DNA of 64,000 nt from contig JACRGX010000090.1 in the NCBI GenBank assembly GCA_016212185.1, positions 1 through 64,000 on the forward strand. Direction: 5' to 3'. The stretch comes from Nitrospirota bacterium (GTDB lineage: Bacteria > Nitrospirota > Thermodesulfovibrionia > UBA6902 > DSMQ01). The translations under genes and the position numbers were made by a program. This document shows, piece by piece, positions 15,326 to 24,200 of this stretch. The stretch's first letter is position 1; each line of letters opens with the position of its first letter. The notes under the pieces are model-generated. The model was not told the DNA's origin. It worked only from the letters and a program-made list of their open reading frames with translations, and did not search any database.

Positions 15326-18244
15326 ATGCCTTCTGACAAGGAAATATTTCAAAGCATAACAGAAGCATCGCAGAATACCGCTGATCCCAAAAGGGCGGAG
15401 ACAAATCTTCTCAGGCTTTTAGAGGCGGCTCCTGAAAAAGAACTTTTCCTGCCTTATTTGACGGACATTGCACAGCTTTTTTCCGTAAGCCAGTTCCTTG
15501 CAAACCACTGCTTTTCATATCCTGATGAACTTTTCAGCGCATTGAGGCAAATCAAGGAGCCTGTCACAAAAAAATTTCTTTTTGAACAGGGCGCTGAAGA
15601 ACTTTTTCCTTCACAAAGAGATACAAAAAACAATGGAAAAAATCCCCCCTCACCCCCCTTTGACAAAGGGGGGATGGGGGGATTTTTAGGTGAAAGTTCA
15701 GACCTTATGAAGAAGATACGGTTATTCAAAAAACGGTATCTCCTGCGGATTACCCTGCGTGATATTACAGGCGTGACAGATATACTTGCCTCAATGGATG
15801 AGATTACCTCCCTTGCCGAAGTAATTATACATTTTGCGCTCCATGCCGCTTTACAGATGAACCGGCAGAAATTCGGAAACCTGTCCTCTGAAGAAGGGCT
15901 CAGCCTTATCGCACTGGGCAAGCTCGGCGGCGAAGAACTGAATTACAGTTCTGACATTGACCTCATGGCAGTTTATGAAAATGAAGAAGGGCAGACTTCC
16001 GGCATAATGAGTCCGTCAGGAGTAAGAATGAACCGGATAAGCAGCAGCGAGTTTTATTTTAAAGTTATAGAGCTTTTCAACAGGATGCTTTCTGCAAATA
16101 CGGAGGACGGCATTGCATACCGGGTGGACCTCAGGCTCAGGCCTCAGGGTGAAAAGGGAGAAGTTGCGCTTCCCTTGAAGGCATACGGCGCCTACTATGA
16201 AACATGGGGGCGCACATGGGAGCGCATGGCTCTGATAAGGGCGCGGCATATAGCAGGCAGTCCGGATACCGGCAGTGCCTTTATGAAAGTGATAGAGCCC
16301 TTTGTCTGGAAACAGGCCATGGATTTCACTGAGATTGAAGAGATTAAATCACTGAAGAAAAAAATTGATTCGGCTTTTTCAAAAAATGATATAAAGCGCG
16401 GATACGGAGGCATAAGGGAGGCGGAATTTTTCATTCAGACATTTCAGCTTATTTACGGTCATAAACATGAGGGGCTCAGAACTCACAGGCTTTTAAATGC
16501 AATACAGTCCCTGCGGTGGCTTGGGCTGGTGCCTGAAGAAGACCTCGTTATGCTGTGGGATAACTATCTTCACCTGAGGCGCATTGAGCATCTCCTTCAG
16601 ATGAAGGACGACCTTCAAACTCATTCACTGCCGGCATCAGCGGATGATCTGATTTCCCTTGCCAAAAAGAAAGGCTTTATTTCCCCGGATGAATTCCTCT
16701 CGGACCTCAGGTTAAGGAGAATGAAAATAAGAAATATGTATAACTCCCTTCTCGGCACTGAAGAAGATGTGCATGCCGAGGCGCTTTCTCTCCTTGAAGG
16801 CGACCTCAGCGGCGATGAACTTGCCGGCTACCTCTCTTTCAGGGGATTAAAAACACCATCCGGCGGGCTTAAAAATCTCAGGGGAATCCGAGAGCAGTTT
16901 GAACACTTCAAGACACAGAGGGAGCGCACAGTAATGAGGAAGGCCGTTCCCATGCTCATTGAAAATGCATTAAATGCGGAAAGCCCTGACAGGGCGCTGA
17001 GCGGTCTTGAGAGGTTTTTCACGGCAACAGGCATCAGGGAGACATACCTTACGGGACTCATGGAAAGAAAAGAATTGAAGGATGGAATCATCAAAATATT
17101 TTCTCTGAGCGCTTATCTATCAAGAATATTTCTGAGCACCTCTCAATACCTGGACCTTCTTATTGAAGGCAATGTCATACAAAAGACATCAAAGCAAACC
17201 CTTGAAGATCTGGAAAGAATCATCACCCATGAACATTTTGAGACAGGGATTGCAGTGTATAAAAACGCCGAGGAAATCCGCCTCGGAAGTTTTTTTCTTA
17301 TGCGCGTTATCGCAAACCATAATCTGGTCAGATATCTTTCCCATCTTGCGGATGCAGTAACCCGAATAATAACTGAAAGGTCTTTATCCACTGCTACCCC
17401 CTTAATGCCCCCCTTGCCGAGGGGGAAATTAAGGGGGGCAGGATTCTCCGTGATTGGGCTTGGGAAACTCGGCGGCCGGGAAATAACCTTCGGTTCGGAC
17501 CTGGATATAATATTCCTGTCTGAAACTCCTGATGATCTGAAAATAGCGGAAAAAATATTAAAAACACTTACAGCATATACTGATAAAGGCGTTCTGTACA
17601 ATGTTGACATGCGGCTCAGACCCGACGGTTCAAAGGGCGTTCTTCTAAATGACATCGCAGGCTACAAAAATTATTATCAAAAAAATGCGCACCTGTGGGA
17701 AATTCAGGCGCTTCTTAAGGCAAGACCCATTGCAGGCGACATGAATTATGCAAAGGCATTCATGGAAACGGCAAAAGCAGCCGTTTTAAAAAGGGGACGG
17801 GAAATAAAAACTGAGGACCTGAAGGCTATGAGGGAGCGGATAGTAAAAGAGCTTTCTCATGAATCAAAAGGCCTTGATATAAAACTCGGACATGGAGGGA
17901 TAGAGGAGATAGAATTTTTTGTCCAGAGGCTTCAGCTTCAAAACGCACGGAGCGCCCCTGAAATACTTTTACAGAATACTCCCCTTGCAATAAAACGCCT
18001 CATGAAAAAAAATTTACTTGGCGTCCAAAATGGAAAAACGCTCTTAAGCTCCTACGAATATCTGCGCACTCTTGAAACCTTTATGCGTTTAAATGAGGAA
18101 TATGTCATTATTGAAAATTCTGAATTTGCTGAACTGGCCGCTGTTTTTATGGGGCATAAAAGCAAAGATGAATTTCTGGAATATGTGAGAGGATTGAGGG
18201 AAAGAGTCTTTGAATTGATCGGAGGCGCTTATGAACTTCATTAA
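15326..18244 (+). CDS. glnE: Glutamine synthetase adenylyltransferase / adenylyl-removing enzyme
   Basis: Bifunctional enzyme that adenylylates and de-adenylylates glutamine synthetase under PII control. Two nucleotidyltransferase halves are seen: GKLGGEELNYSSDIDLMAVYE (about 198-218) with YGGIREAEFFIQTFQL, and GKLGGREITFGSDLDIIFL (about 711-730) with HGGIEEIEFFVQRLQL. The 972 residues slightly exceed the family norm because two palindromic repeats are translated in frame: NPPSPPFDKGGMGGF (about 106-120) and TPLMPPLPRGKLRG (about 691-704). Both fall outside the catalytic motifs. There is no Shine-Dalgarno site; a TATATT box 7 nt upstream suggests a leaderless transcript. Confidence 0.95.
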   Translation: MPSDKEIFQSITEASQNTADPKRAETNLLRLLEAAPEKELFLPYLTDIAQLFSVSQFLANHCFSYPDELFSALRQIKEPVTKKFLFEQGAEELFPSQRDTKNNGKNPPSPPFDKGGMGGFLGESSDLMKKIRLFKKRYLLRITLRDITGVTDILASMDEITSLAEVIIHFALHAALQMNRQKFGNLSSEEGLSLIALGKLGGEELNYSSDIDLMAVYENEEGQTSGIMSPSGVRMNRISSSEFYFKVIELFNRMLSANTEDGIAYRVDLRLRPQGEKGEVALPLKAYGAYYETWGRTWERMALIRARHIAGSPDTGSAFMKVIEPFVWKQAMDFTEIEEIKSLKKKIDSAFSKNDIKRGYGGIREAEFFIQTFQLIYGHKHEGLRTHRLLNAIQSLRWLGLVPEEDLVMLWDNYLHLRRIEHLLQMKDDLQTHSLPASADDLISLAKKKGFISPDEFLSDLRLRRMKIRNMYNSLLGTEEDVHAEALSLLEGDLSGDELAGYLSFRGLKTPSGGLKNLRGIREQFEHFKTQRERTVMRKAVPMLIENALNAESPDRALSGLERFFTATGIRETYLTGLMERKELKDGIIKIFSLSAYLSRIFLSTSQYLDLLIEGNVIQKTSKQTLEDLERIITHEHFETGIAVYKNAEEIRLGSFFLMRVIANHNLVRYLSHLADAVTRIITERSLSTATPLMPPLPRGKLRGAGFSVIGLGKLGGREITFGSDLDIIFLSETPDDLKIAEKILKTLTAYTDKGVLYNVDMRLRPDGSKGVLLNDIAGYKNYYQKNAHLWEIQALLKARPIAGDMNYAKAFMETAKAAVLKRGREIKTEDLKAMRERIVKELSHESKGLDIKLGHGGIEEIEFFVQRLQLQNARSAPEILLQNTPLAIKRLMKKNLLGVQNGKTLLSSYEYLRTLETFMRLNEEYVIIENSEFAELAAVFMGHKSKDEFLEYVRGLRERVFELIGGAYELH
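15641..15688. repeat. CCCCCC-type palindrome inside glnE (first)
   Basis: Arms AATCCCCCCTCACCCCCC and GGGGGGATGGGGGGATT around TTTGACAAA. It is nearly identical to 34670-34716 in nagZ and is read in the same frame (NPPSPPF-KGGMGGF). Confidence 0.85.
17396..17441. repeat. CCCCCC-type palindrome inside glnE (second)
   Basis: Arms CCCCCTTAATGCCCCCCTT and GAGGGGGAAATTAAGGGGG; read as TPLMPPLPRGKLRG just before the second nucleotidyltransferase domain. Confidence 0.75.
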
Positions 18245-18572
18245 ACTTTTGCCTGTGATACTGAGCCTGCTTCTGCTCGGAGCGCATTTCTTAAGAGGAA
18301 GGCTTTGGGTTCTGGTTTTAACCGCCGTAATAATGCTGGTGTTTTTGCTGATACGCAGGCGGTGGTCTGCCCGGCTGGTGCAGATATTTCTTGTTATCGG
18401 CGGGCTTGAGTGGGTCAGGACACTTATCAGTCTTGCAGAAATGCGGCAGGCTGAGGGCGGGCCGTGGATGCGTCTTGCCATAATTTTAGGCGGGGTAGCG
18501 GTCTTTACAATCTGCTCGGCGCTTGTCTTCAGATTTAAGTCCCTGCGAGAACGGTATCGGCTCACTCTATGA
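18231..18572 (+). CDS. Small integral membrane protein of unknown function
   Basis: 113 residues with three to four hydrophobic segments (about 4-20, 25-41, 49-66, 80-100) and basic loops, so an inner-membrane protein. It overlaps the end of glnE by 14 nt and is probably co-translated with it. I do not recognise a family motif. The close coupling to glnE is the only clue to function. Confidence 0.72.
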   Translation: MNFIKLLPVILSLLLLGAHFLRGRLWVLVLTAVIMLVFLLIRRRWSARLVQIFLVIGGLEWVRTLISLAEMRQAEGGPWMRLAIILGGVAVFTICSALVFRFKSLRERYRLTL

Positions 18573-18909
18573 AAGAGGAAGTTCCTATGTAGTCCCTTCC
18601 TCCATTAATCGTCAATTTTATTTGTTAATTCAGTTCTAAAGGCAACTTTCAGCTTTGACAAACACGTACAACGGTTGAAATATCAGTTTAAGCACTTCAG
18701 TGCTTCCCCACTTCCTGACTTTCTCCCTTCTTCCCTGTTGCTCTATGGAACTTCTGCACCATGCAAAAAACTATTGCTCTTTTCCGATGTTTTTGCTTAT
18801 GATATTCCGTAATTACGAGAGGGACGGCAATAAGCGTGGACAGGGAATAATATAGATACAAAAACAATACTCCCTTGCCTTTTCTTGGAACTAACATAGG
18901 AGGAATCAC
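18573..18909. other. Intergenic region between glnE operon and SET-domain gene
   Basis: No convincing gene or RNA. A minus-strand frame at 18697-18909 has no ribosome-binding site or family pattern. A small palindrome AAGCACTTCAGTGCTT lies at 18690-18705. AGGAGG at its right end belongs to the next gene. Base composition becomes more AT-rich here, marking the start of an accessory segment. Confidence 0.6.
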
Positions 18910-19332
18910 ATGGCAGACCCAAGAGGTTTTATAAGTTTTGACATTGGACTCATTTATACTTTTAAAGGACCAACCATTTCATTTGATGAAACTAAAACTA
19001 GTGGTATAACAGAATGTATGTCATTGCAGTATGGCTTTGACAAATATATTGATACAGAAGCACCGGGTAGATTTGTGAATCATTCTTGTGAGCCAAATAC
19101 AGGAATTATAAATAATTTTGACTTAGTTGCTCTCGAAGATATTCCTATTCATTCCGAAATACGATTTGATTATTCAACAACTATGGACGAAAACTATTTT
19201 CAAATGGAATGCAAATGTGGAAAGCCTTCTTGCAGAAAAGTCGTTACAGATTTCAATCTCCTACCTGAAGAAGCAAGGAAAAGATACCTTGATTTAAATA
19301 TAGTGATGAACTTCATTAAGGCACAATACTAG
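18910..19332 (+). CDS. SET-domain protein (putative protein lysine methyltransferase)
   Basis: 140 residues with clear SET core motifs: [12 protein letters not shown] (AdoMet/pseudoknot motif), EIRFDYSTT, and a post-SET cysteine cluster CKCGKPSC that can bind zinc. The N-terminal part is short and lacks the usual GRGVFA-type opening, although AGGAGG 6 nt before the ATG supports this start. Its lower GC and company of restriction genes point to horizontal gain. The substrate cannot be told. Its 3' end overlaps the endonuclease remnant by 17 nt, tail to tail. Confidence 0.75.
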   Translation: MADPRGFISFDIGLIYTFKGPTISFDETKTSGITECMSLQYGFDKYIDTEAPGRFVNHSCEPNTGIINNFDLVALEDIPIHSEIRFDYSTTMDENYFQMECKCGKPSCRKVVTDFNLLPEEARKRYLDLNIVMNFIKAQY

Positions 19333-19657
19333 TTTTACGGCAGGCGCAACCGATATATAACCCACACAACCACCCGCATAAAGAAGCAACCTGATCGGCA
19401 TTTGTCAGATTTGCGGCGTTGCTTAATGTGCCTTTTTTCAATTGATCCCAGATTTCATCCGCCATGCTATTTTCAATAGCAGCCCCGACAAAAAACAAAT
19501 CCGGGGAAAAACCTTTTTGGGAAAAAGCTTTTTGTATACGCGCAAGCGATGTCCTTGCTGTTTTCCAATGTTCATCTGCTCCTGCCGGATCAATCCCGCC
19601 TTTAAGCTCTCCAAGGGCAATATAAAGAGAAGTTTTTTGAGAGAAGTGGAAAGTTCC
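19316..19657 (-). pseudogene. C-terminal remnant of an AvaI/BsoBI-like type II restriction endonuclease
   Basis: Read in the methyltransferase's own frame, just after its stop codon, the minus strand encodes about 113 uninterrupted codons: [34 protein letters not shown], then [20 protein letters not shown] to the stop at 19316. The ELK with the following [14 protein letters not shown] looks like the catalytic E-x-K end of AvaI/BsoBI-type enzymes (identified from memory of the family). Those enzymes are about 315-325 residues, so the N-terminal two thirds are gone. There is no start codon or ribosome-binding site of its own. A deletion fusing the gene to the end of the methyltransferase gene explains this. 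Confidence 0.6.
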
Positions 19658-21199
19658 TCAGGAGTACAAAATTTTTCTCCAGACATAAACACACTTCCTC
19701 AAGGGATTACGTCCATGCCTTTCCATTTGCTGGCTGCTGTTTCCCTTACCGTTTGGGAGTACCAGTATATTTTCTACATGAAATCCTAACTTTTCAGCAA
19801 TATTTGTAAGTATTAAATCTACTGAAATACTTGCACCGGCATAACGTACATTATCATTGACCATAAACAAAAGTGCATTATGTTTCAGCACACGCTTACA
19901 CTCTGATATGACACACGCCATCTCATAAAAATAGCCGCGTACCATTCTGGGAATGCCGTTGTTGTTCAGTCGCCCGTGTGCCTTTTCATCCTCAAGGTAG
20001 CATAAAATGGTTTGCAATAATTCCAGGCTTTCTGCTGCTTCTATGGCAGTGGTCCACTTCGGATTTATTTGCAGTAAGTCCTTTGCCCGGTTTTCAACTG
20101 TACAGCTCAACATCTCTTGTCTTAGTTTTGTCAGCTCTTTTTCTCCAATATTCAGTAAAGCCAATTCAAGCGCATACGTTCTGGTATAGTCATAACGATT
20201 ACAGTAAGGCGGAGATGTCACAATAGCGTTGTATGATTTGTTCGGCAGCGTCGGCATTATATCAAGACAAGAGCCGTTTAAAAGATGGATGTTACCCTGT
20301 AAAATCTTTGATGGAAACAGTTCACTGTCGCCATTTGTACTTTGCAAATCACGACAAATTTCATTTATCTTGTCACATATCGCTTTATCAAAGTTGAGGA
20401 TTGCACCTTTATTGAAAGGCTTTGCTCCTTGCCGGCGTCCAGACCGATAATCCCAGCGAAGACATTGTCCATCTTTACGGGTAAAACCGATTGACTCTAA
20501 TACACAAAGAAGTGCAAATTGCAAGACCAATTGTACACGTTCATTTTCCTGTTTCAAAGTTCCAATATATTGCTCAATGGAATCAAGGGTTTCTTTAGGA
20601 TAGGCGCCGTCTGTGATACGCAAACGGGGAAGCGCTTTTCTTGCCTTTGTTTTACGCCAAGGACTATCTGTAATCCAGCGGTTGAGGGAAGCAATATCTT
20701 TTTTTATGAATTCTCTTTCCAGACACTTTCTTGCAGAGATAATCTGTTGCCCGATGGGAAGAAGCTCAATGCCGTCAGCATCAAGACCATATGCACTCGC
20801 TGCAAATAAGGTTGTGCCGCTCCCGGCAAATGGGTCCAGCACCTTACCTGATGTAATTCCATAGTTAGACAATAAATATTCAATAAGAGATGCAGAAAAA
20901 GCCTCTTTATATTTATACCAGCGGTAAGAAGGTCTCGGTTTATTGGCCTGAAAACTTACAAGTTGACGTGTCAATATTGGCTGGAGTTTAATTTTATTAT
21001 GAAAATGCTGTAAGAGCTTGCAATCAAGAGCCTCTATTTCGGTTAAAGCAGTTCTTTGCTCTTTTGAAATATCCGTGTGATTTTCATGAGCAATATCAAT
21101 ATGCACATTATCTAATATGTTGTCATTAAAAGAATCAGTTAGTGTTTTCTTCTGCGGGAAAAGCGGTTTGTCTGTAAGCTGAGTAGGTGAAAGATTCAT
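19658..21199 (-). CDS. DNA methyltransferase, probable N4-cytosine type
   Basis: 513-residue AdoMet-dependent DNA methyltransferase. Motif I is [10 protein letters not shown] (about 120-130) and the catalytic motif IV is [11 protein letters not shown] (about 330), the SPPY form used by N4-cytosine enzymes. The roughly 200-residue gap between them probably holds the target-recognition region. The linked endonuclease remnant suggests an AvaI-like specificity (CYCGRG), which is a guess. With the nuclease broken it is now an orphan methylase, able to protect or mark DNA but not to restrict. Confidence 0.85.
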   Translation of the reverse strand: MNLSPTQLTDKPLFPQKKTLTDSFNDNILDNVHIDIAHENHTDISKEQRTALTEIEALDCKLLQHFHNKIKLQPILTRQLVSFQANKPRPSYRWYKYKEAFSASLIEYLLSNYGITSGKVLDPFAGSGTTLFAASAYGLDADGIELLPIGQQIISARKCLEREFIKKDIASLNRWITDSPWRKTKARKALPRLRITDGAYPKETLDSIEQYIGTLKQENERVQLVLQFALLCVLESIGFTRKDGQCLRWDYRSGRRQGAKPFNKGAILNFDKAICDKINEICRDLQSTNGDSELFPSKILQGNIHLLNGSCLDIMPTLPNKSYNAIVTSPPYCNRYDYTRTYALELALLNIGEKELTKLRQEMLSCTVENRAKDLLQINPKWTTAIEAAESLELLQTILCYLEDEKAHGRLNNNGIPRMVRGYFYEMACVISECKRVLKHNALLFMVNDNVRYAGASISVDLILTNIAEKLGFHVENILVLPNGKGNSSQQMERHGRNPLRKCVYVWRKILYS

Positions 21200-21448
21200 A
21201 AAAACAATTTACCCCTTAAAAGTATTAACATGATGATAATATGTAAGACCGTTATCCGTCAAGCAAAATGAATTTTTCCCCAGATTTTTGCGGCTGCCAG
21301 CTATTTTTCATTATATAAAATTATTGAGGCGTCTTGTCTTATTATGATGTATAATTAGTTTTATCTATCGGACAAGCAAGTAATTAACTAAATTTTGGAT
21401 TCCGCCCTGACGTTTTGGGGTGCGGAATAACACAGAGAGGAGAATGCC
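21200..21448. other. Leader region of second glutamine synthetase
   Basis: AT-rich spacer between the divergent methyltransferase and glutamine synthetase genes. It includes a TTCCGC...GCGGAA inverted repeat (21400-21428) and the GAGAGGAGA ribosome-binding site. TATAAT at about 21350 could be a -10 box, but its -35 is poor. No sigma-54 element is seen. Confidence 0.45.
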
Positions 21449-22780
21449 ATGGAAAAGCCAAGGGACAAGAAGGATGTCATAGAGTTTGTAGAAAAAAACA
21501 ATGTCAAGTTTGTCAGATTATGGTTTACCGACATCCTCGGACAATTGAAAAGTTTTGCCATTACAAGCGAAGAGCTTGAGGGAGCCTTTGATGAAGGCAT
21601 GGGTTTTGACGGCTCATCAATAAAGGGTTTTGCAAGAATTGATGAGAGCGACATGATTGCAAAGCCCGATCCCTCAACTTTTCAGATACTTCCGTGGAGA
21701 CCCAAAGAAAAGGCGGTGGCAAGGATGTTCTGCGATGTGCTGAATCCCGACGGTACGCCATATGAGGGCGACCCGCGATACGCATTAAGAAGAAACCTCC
21801 AAAGACTGAAGGAAAAAGGCTTCACCCTTTACCTCGGGCCGGAGCTTGAATTTTTCTATTTTGAAGATGAGAAAGGCACAAAAGTATTGGATGAAGGCGG
21901 ATACTTTGACCTGACTACGCTTGATGCCGGAAGCGATTTAAGAAGGGACACTGTACTTACGCTTGAAGAGCTTGGCATAAAAGTGGAATATTCCCATCAT
22001 GAGGTTGCACCCTCACAGCATGAGATTGACCTGCGGTATGCAGAAGCATCAACAATGGCTGACAATGTGATGACTTACAGGATAGTGGTCAAAGAAGTAG
22101 CGTCAAAATACGGCTGTTTTGCAACATTTATGCCTAAACCGATATTCGGGCAGAACGGGAGCGGCATGCACACTCACCAATCGCTTTTTAAAGGAGATAG
22201 AAACGCATTTTTTGATGCTAAGGACAAATATTATCTCTCAGACATTGCAAAAAAATATATCGCAGGACTGCTTAAGCATGCGCCTGAAATCACCGCAGTA
22301 TGCAACCAGTGGGTGAATTCATACAAAAGGCTTGTCCCGGGATATGAGGCTCCTGTTTACATCGCATGGGCCAGGAGAAACCGCTCGGCGCTTGTAAGAG
22401 TGCCTCTGTATAAGCCGGGCAAAGAAACGGCGACGAGGATTGAACTCCGTTCGCCCGACCCCTCATGCAATCCCTATCTTGCTTTTTCAGTGATGCTTGC
22501 GGCTGGACTGGAAGGCATTGAAAAAAATTATGAACTCCCTGAACCGGTAGAAAAAGACATCTATCATCTCACTGAAGAGGAGAAGCATCAGCTTGGGATA
22601 AAATCCCTGCCGGGAAGTTTGATTGAAGCCATAGAGATTGCTGAAAAAAGCGAGGTCGTCCGCAAAGCGCTGGGCGAACACATTTTCAACAATTTCATTG
22701 AGAGCAAAAAAATTGAGTGGGATGATTACAGAATCAAGATTCACCCATATGAAATAGAGCGCTATCTGCCGATACTATAA
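21449..22780 (+). CDS. glnA: Glutamine synthetase type I (alpha-like)
   Basis: Second glutamine synthetase, 443 residues, the length of the GSI-alpha group of Firmicutes and Thermotogae. It has GFDGSSIKGFARIDESDM (with the Arg typical of feedback-regulated alpha enzymes), YLGPELEFFYFE, HHEVAPSQHEID, GQNGSGMHTHQS and NRSALVRVP. Tyr372 in VEKDIYHLTEEE aligns with the adenylylation site, but alpha-type enzymes are usually not adenylylated. It stands alone, away from the amt cluster. Confidence 0.95.
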   Translation: MEKPRDKKDVIEFVEKNNVKFVRLWFTDILGQLKSFAITSEELEGAFDEGMGFDGSSIKGFARIDESDMIAKPDPSTFQILPWRPKEKAVARMFCDVLNPDGTPYEGDPRYALRRNLQRLKEKGFTLYLGPELEFFYFEDEKGTKVLDEGGYFDLTTLDAGSDLRRDTVLTLEELGIKVEYSHHEVAPSQHEIDLRYAEASTMADNVMTYRIVVKEVASKYGCFATFMPKPIFGQNGSGMHTHQSLFKGDRNAFFDAKDKYYLSDIAKKYIAGLLKHAPEITAVCNQWVNSYKRLVPGYEAPVYIAWARRNRSALVRVPLYKPGKETATRIELRSPDPSCNPYLAFSVMLAAGLEGIEKNYELPEPVEKDIYHLTEEEKHQLGIKSLPGSLIEAIEIAEKSEVVRKALGEHIFNNFIESKKIEWDDYRIKIHPYEIERYLPIL

Positions 22781-22812
22781 TAGTTTCAAGTTGCAAGTTT
22801 TAAGTCACAAGG

Positions 22813-22832
22813 CAAAGGCATATATGCCTTTG
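22813..22832. repeat. Solo 20-bp palindrome CAAAGGCATATATGCCTTTG
   Basis: A perfect palindrome, identical in its arms to the ends of the adjacent nested element (AAAGGCAT...ATGCCTTT) 50 bp away. It could be an unused target site or an excision footprint of such an element. Confidence 0.7.
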
Positions 22833-22882
22833 TGAAACGATTCCGGACAAGCCGGAATGACAAATAAAGAAACACACCCTGA

Positions 22883-23035
22883 AAAGGCATGTATGTCTGA
22901 AAAACTTTAAGGCAACACATTAGCGTCATGCTGCCTTTTACAAATAGTTCAAAGACAACTACTTAAAACTTTTTGCAGCATGACTTTTAATAATCACAGT
23001 TGCTTTCTTAGAGTTTTGAAGGCATATATGCCTTT
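22883..23035. repeat. 150-bp nested palindromic element, copy 1
   Basis: Ends AAAGGCAT / ATGCCTTT; sub-terminal arms AAAAACTTTAAGGCAACA / TTGCTTTCTTAGAGTTTT; inner arms GTCATGCTGC / GCAGCATGAC. The same architecture recurs at 26352, 37247, 46197, 55175 and 57506. Confidence 0.85.
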
Positions 23036-23099
23036 GCTGTAAGATGCAGGATGCCATTAAGTTTCATCAATCCACTATTAACTGCGCACTTTAAACTGT

Positions 23100-23105
23100 T
23101 ATAAT
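23100..23105 (+). promoter_or_regulatory. TATAAT box immediately before lptF
   Basis: TATAAT with TTAACT 16 nt upstream as a plausible -35. It lies 8 nt before the lptF ATG, so the transcript would be leaderless or nearly so; no Shine-Dalgarno site is present. Confidence 0.6.
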
Positions 23106-23113
23106 TATTAACC

Positions 23114-24193
23114 ATGATAATTCACAGGGCAATATTCAAGGAACTTTTTTTCAACTTTCTCGTCGTAATCTCCTTCCTGACATTTGTCCTTTTCATGGAA
23201 AAATTTGTACGGATTACAAGGCTTGTCATGGGCAAGGGGACAGAGATGATAGACACCCTTAAGGTCTTTATGTTCCTTCAGCCGTCTATTCTGCTCCTTT
23301 CAATACCGATGGCGGTCCTCATAGCCGTATTTTTGACTTACGGCAGAATGGCTACGGATAATGAAACAATCGCTCTGAAAAGCAGCGGCATGAGTTTCTG
23401 GCTTATCTCAAAGCCTGCCGTTACATTCTCAATCGCTGGCTTTGCCGTTCTTCTTTTCATCAGCCTTTACCTCCTGCCGAAAAGCGTGCACTCATTCAAG
23501 CAGACCTTGTATGAGGTAATTGCAAAAAAAACGTCAATGACCATTGAGGAGCAGACATTTTCAAAGGTCTTTAAGGGGACAGTGATATTTGTAAAAAAAA
23601 TGTCGGGTGACAGTTTCAGGGGGGTCTTTGTTTACACCGACCCCGATTCTTCCGCAAAACAGCCTCTCGTAATAGTGGCTAAAGACGGCGCAGTGCGCTC
23701 TTATCCTGAAGACGGACTGATAGAGCTGAATATGCACGACGGATTAATCCATACATTTTCAGACAGGGGCTCTTCAGAGGTAACTTTCAGGGATTATAAT
23801 TTAGTGCTGACATCTGCTATAGAGACCAAAAGGGAACAGAAACTTGATGAAGTCAAATTTCTTGACTTATGGAGGGATAAGGGAGATAAGCCCTTATGGC
23901 ATGTTGAAATAAACAGGCGGCTGGCTATTCCATTTGCATGCCTGATATTCGGGCTTCTCGCCCCTGCCCTTGCCACAAAAATAGGCAAAACAGGCCGTGT
24001 CGGAAGTTTTTCCTTCAGCATTTCCGTGCTGATATTGTATTACTTTATATTCATATTCGGAGAAGGGCTTGCAAAGGCAGGAAGGCTTTCACCGTTACTT
24101 GGATGCTGGGGACCAAACATGCTGTTCGGCATTGCGGCAATCATTTTTTATTATTTCGCTCATAAAGACAAACTGGTATTTAAAAGAAGTTAA
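23114..24193 (+). CDS. lptF: LPS export permease LptF
   Basis: Inner-membrane subunit of the LptB2FG ABC complex that extracts lipopolysaccharide from the inner membrane. The 359 residues show the YjgP/YjgQ pattern: N-terminal helices (FLVVISFLTFVLF; PSILLLSIPMAVLIAVFLTYGRMATDNETIALKSSGMS), a periplasmic beta-jellyroll (about 130-250) and C-terminal helices after WHVEINRRLAIPFACLIFGLLAPAL. lptG follows after 7 nt. Presence shows an LPS-bearing outer membrane. Confidence 0.93.
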   Translation: MIIHRAIFKELFFNFLVVISFLTFVLFMEKFVRITRLVMGKGTEMIDTLKVFMFLQPSILLLSIPMAVLIAVFLTYGRMATDNETIALKSSGMSFWLISKPAVTFSIAGFAVLLFISLYLLPKSVHSFKQTLYEVIAKKTSMTIEEQTFSKVFKGTVIFVKKMSGDSFRGVFVYTDPDSSAKQPLVIVAKDGAVRSYPEDGLIELNMHDGLIHTFSDRGSSEVTFRDYNLVLTSAIETKREQKLDEVKFLDLWRDKGDKPLWHVEINRRLAIPFACLIFGLLAPALATKIGKTGRVGSFSFSISVLILYYFIFIFGEGLAKAGRLSPLLGCWGPNMLFGIAAIIFYYFAHKDKLVFKRS

Positions 24194-24200
24194 GAGTTAG

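Larger units (their letters stand above)
22781..23113. other. Repeat-filled spacer between glnA2 and lptF
   Basis: Holds a solo palindrome (22813-22832), a small GATTCCGG/CCGGAATGAC repeat (22840-22862), a full 150-bp nested palindrome (22883-23035) and the lptF promoter (TATAAT at 23100). No gene. Confidence 0.75.

Noticed and set aside
18697-18909. 70-residue minus-strand ORF before the SET gene
   Set aside because: No ribosome-binding site, no recognisable domain, and it covers the region that supplies the SET gene's leader.
19438-19692. 84-residue minus-strand ORF as a separate gene
   Set aside because: It is an out-of-frame reading of the endonuclease remnant; the frame of the methyltransferase gives a continuous sequence with endonuclease-like motifs.
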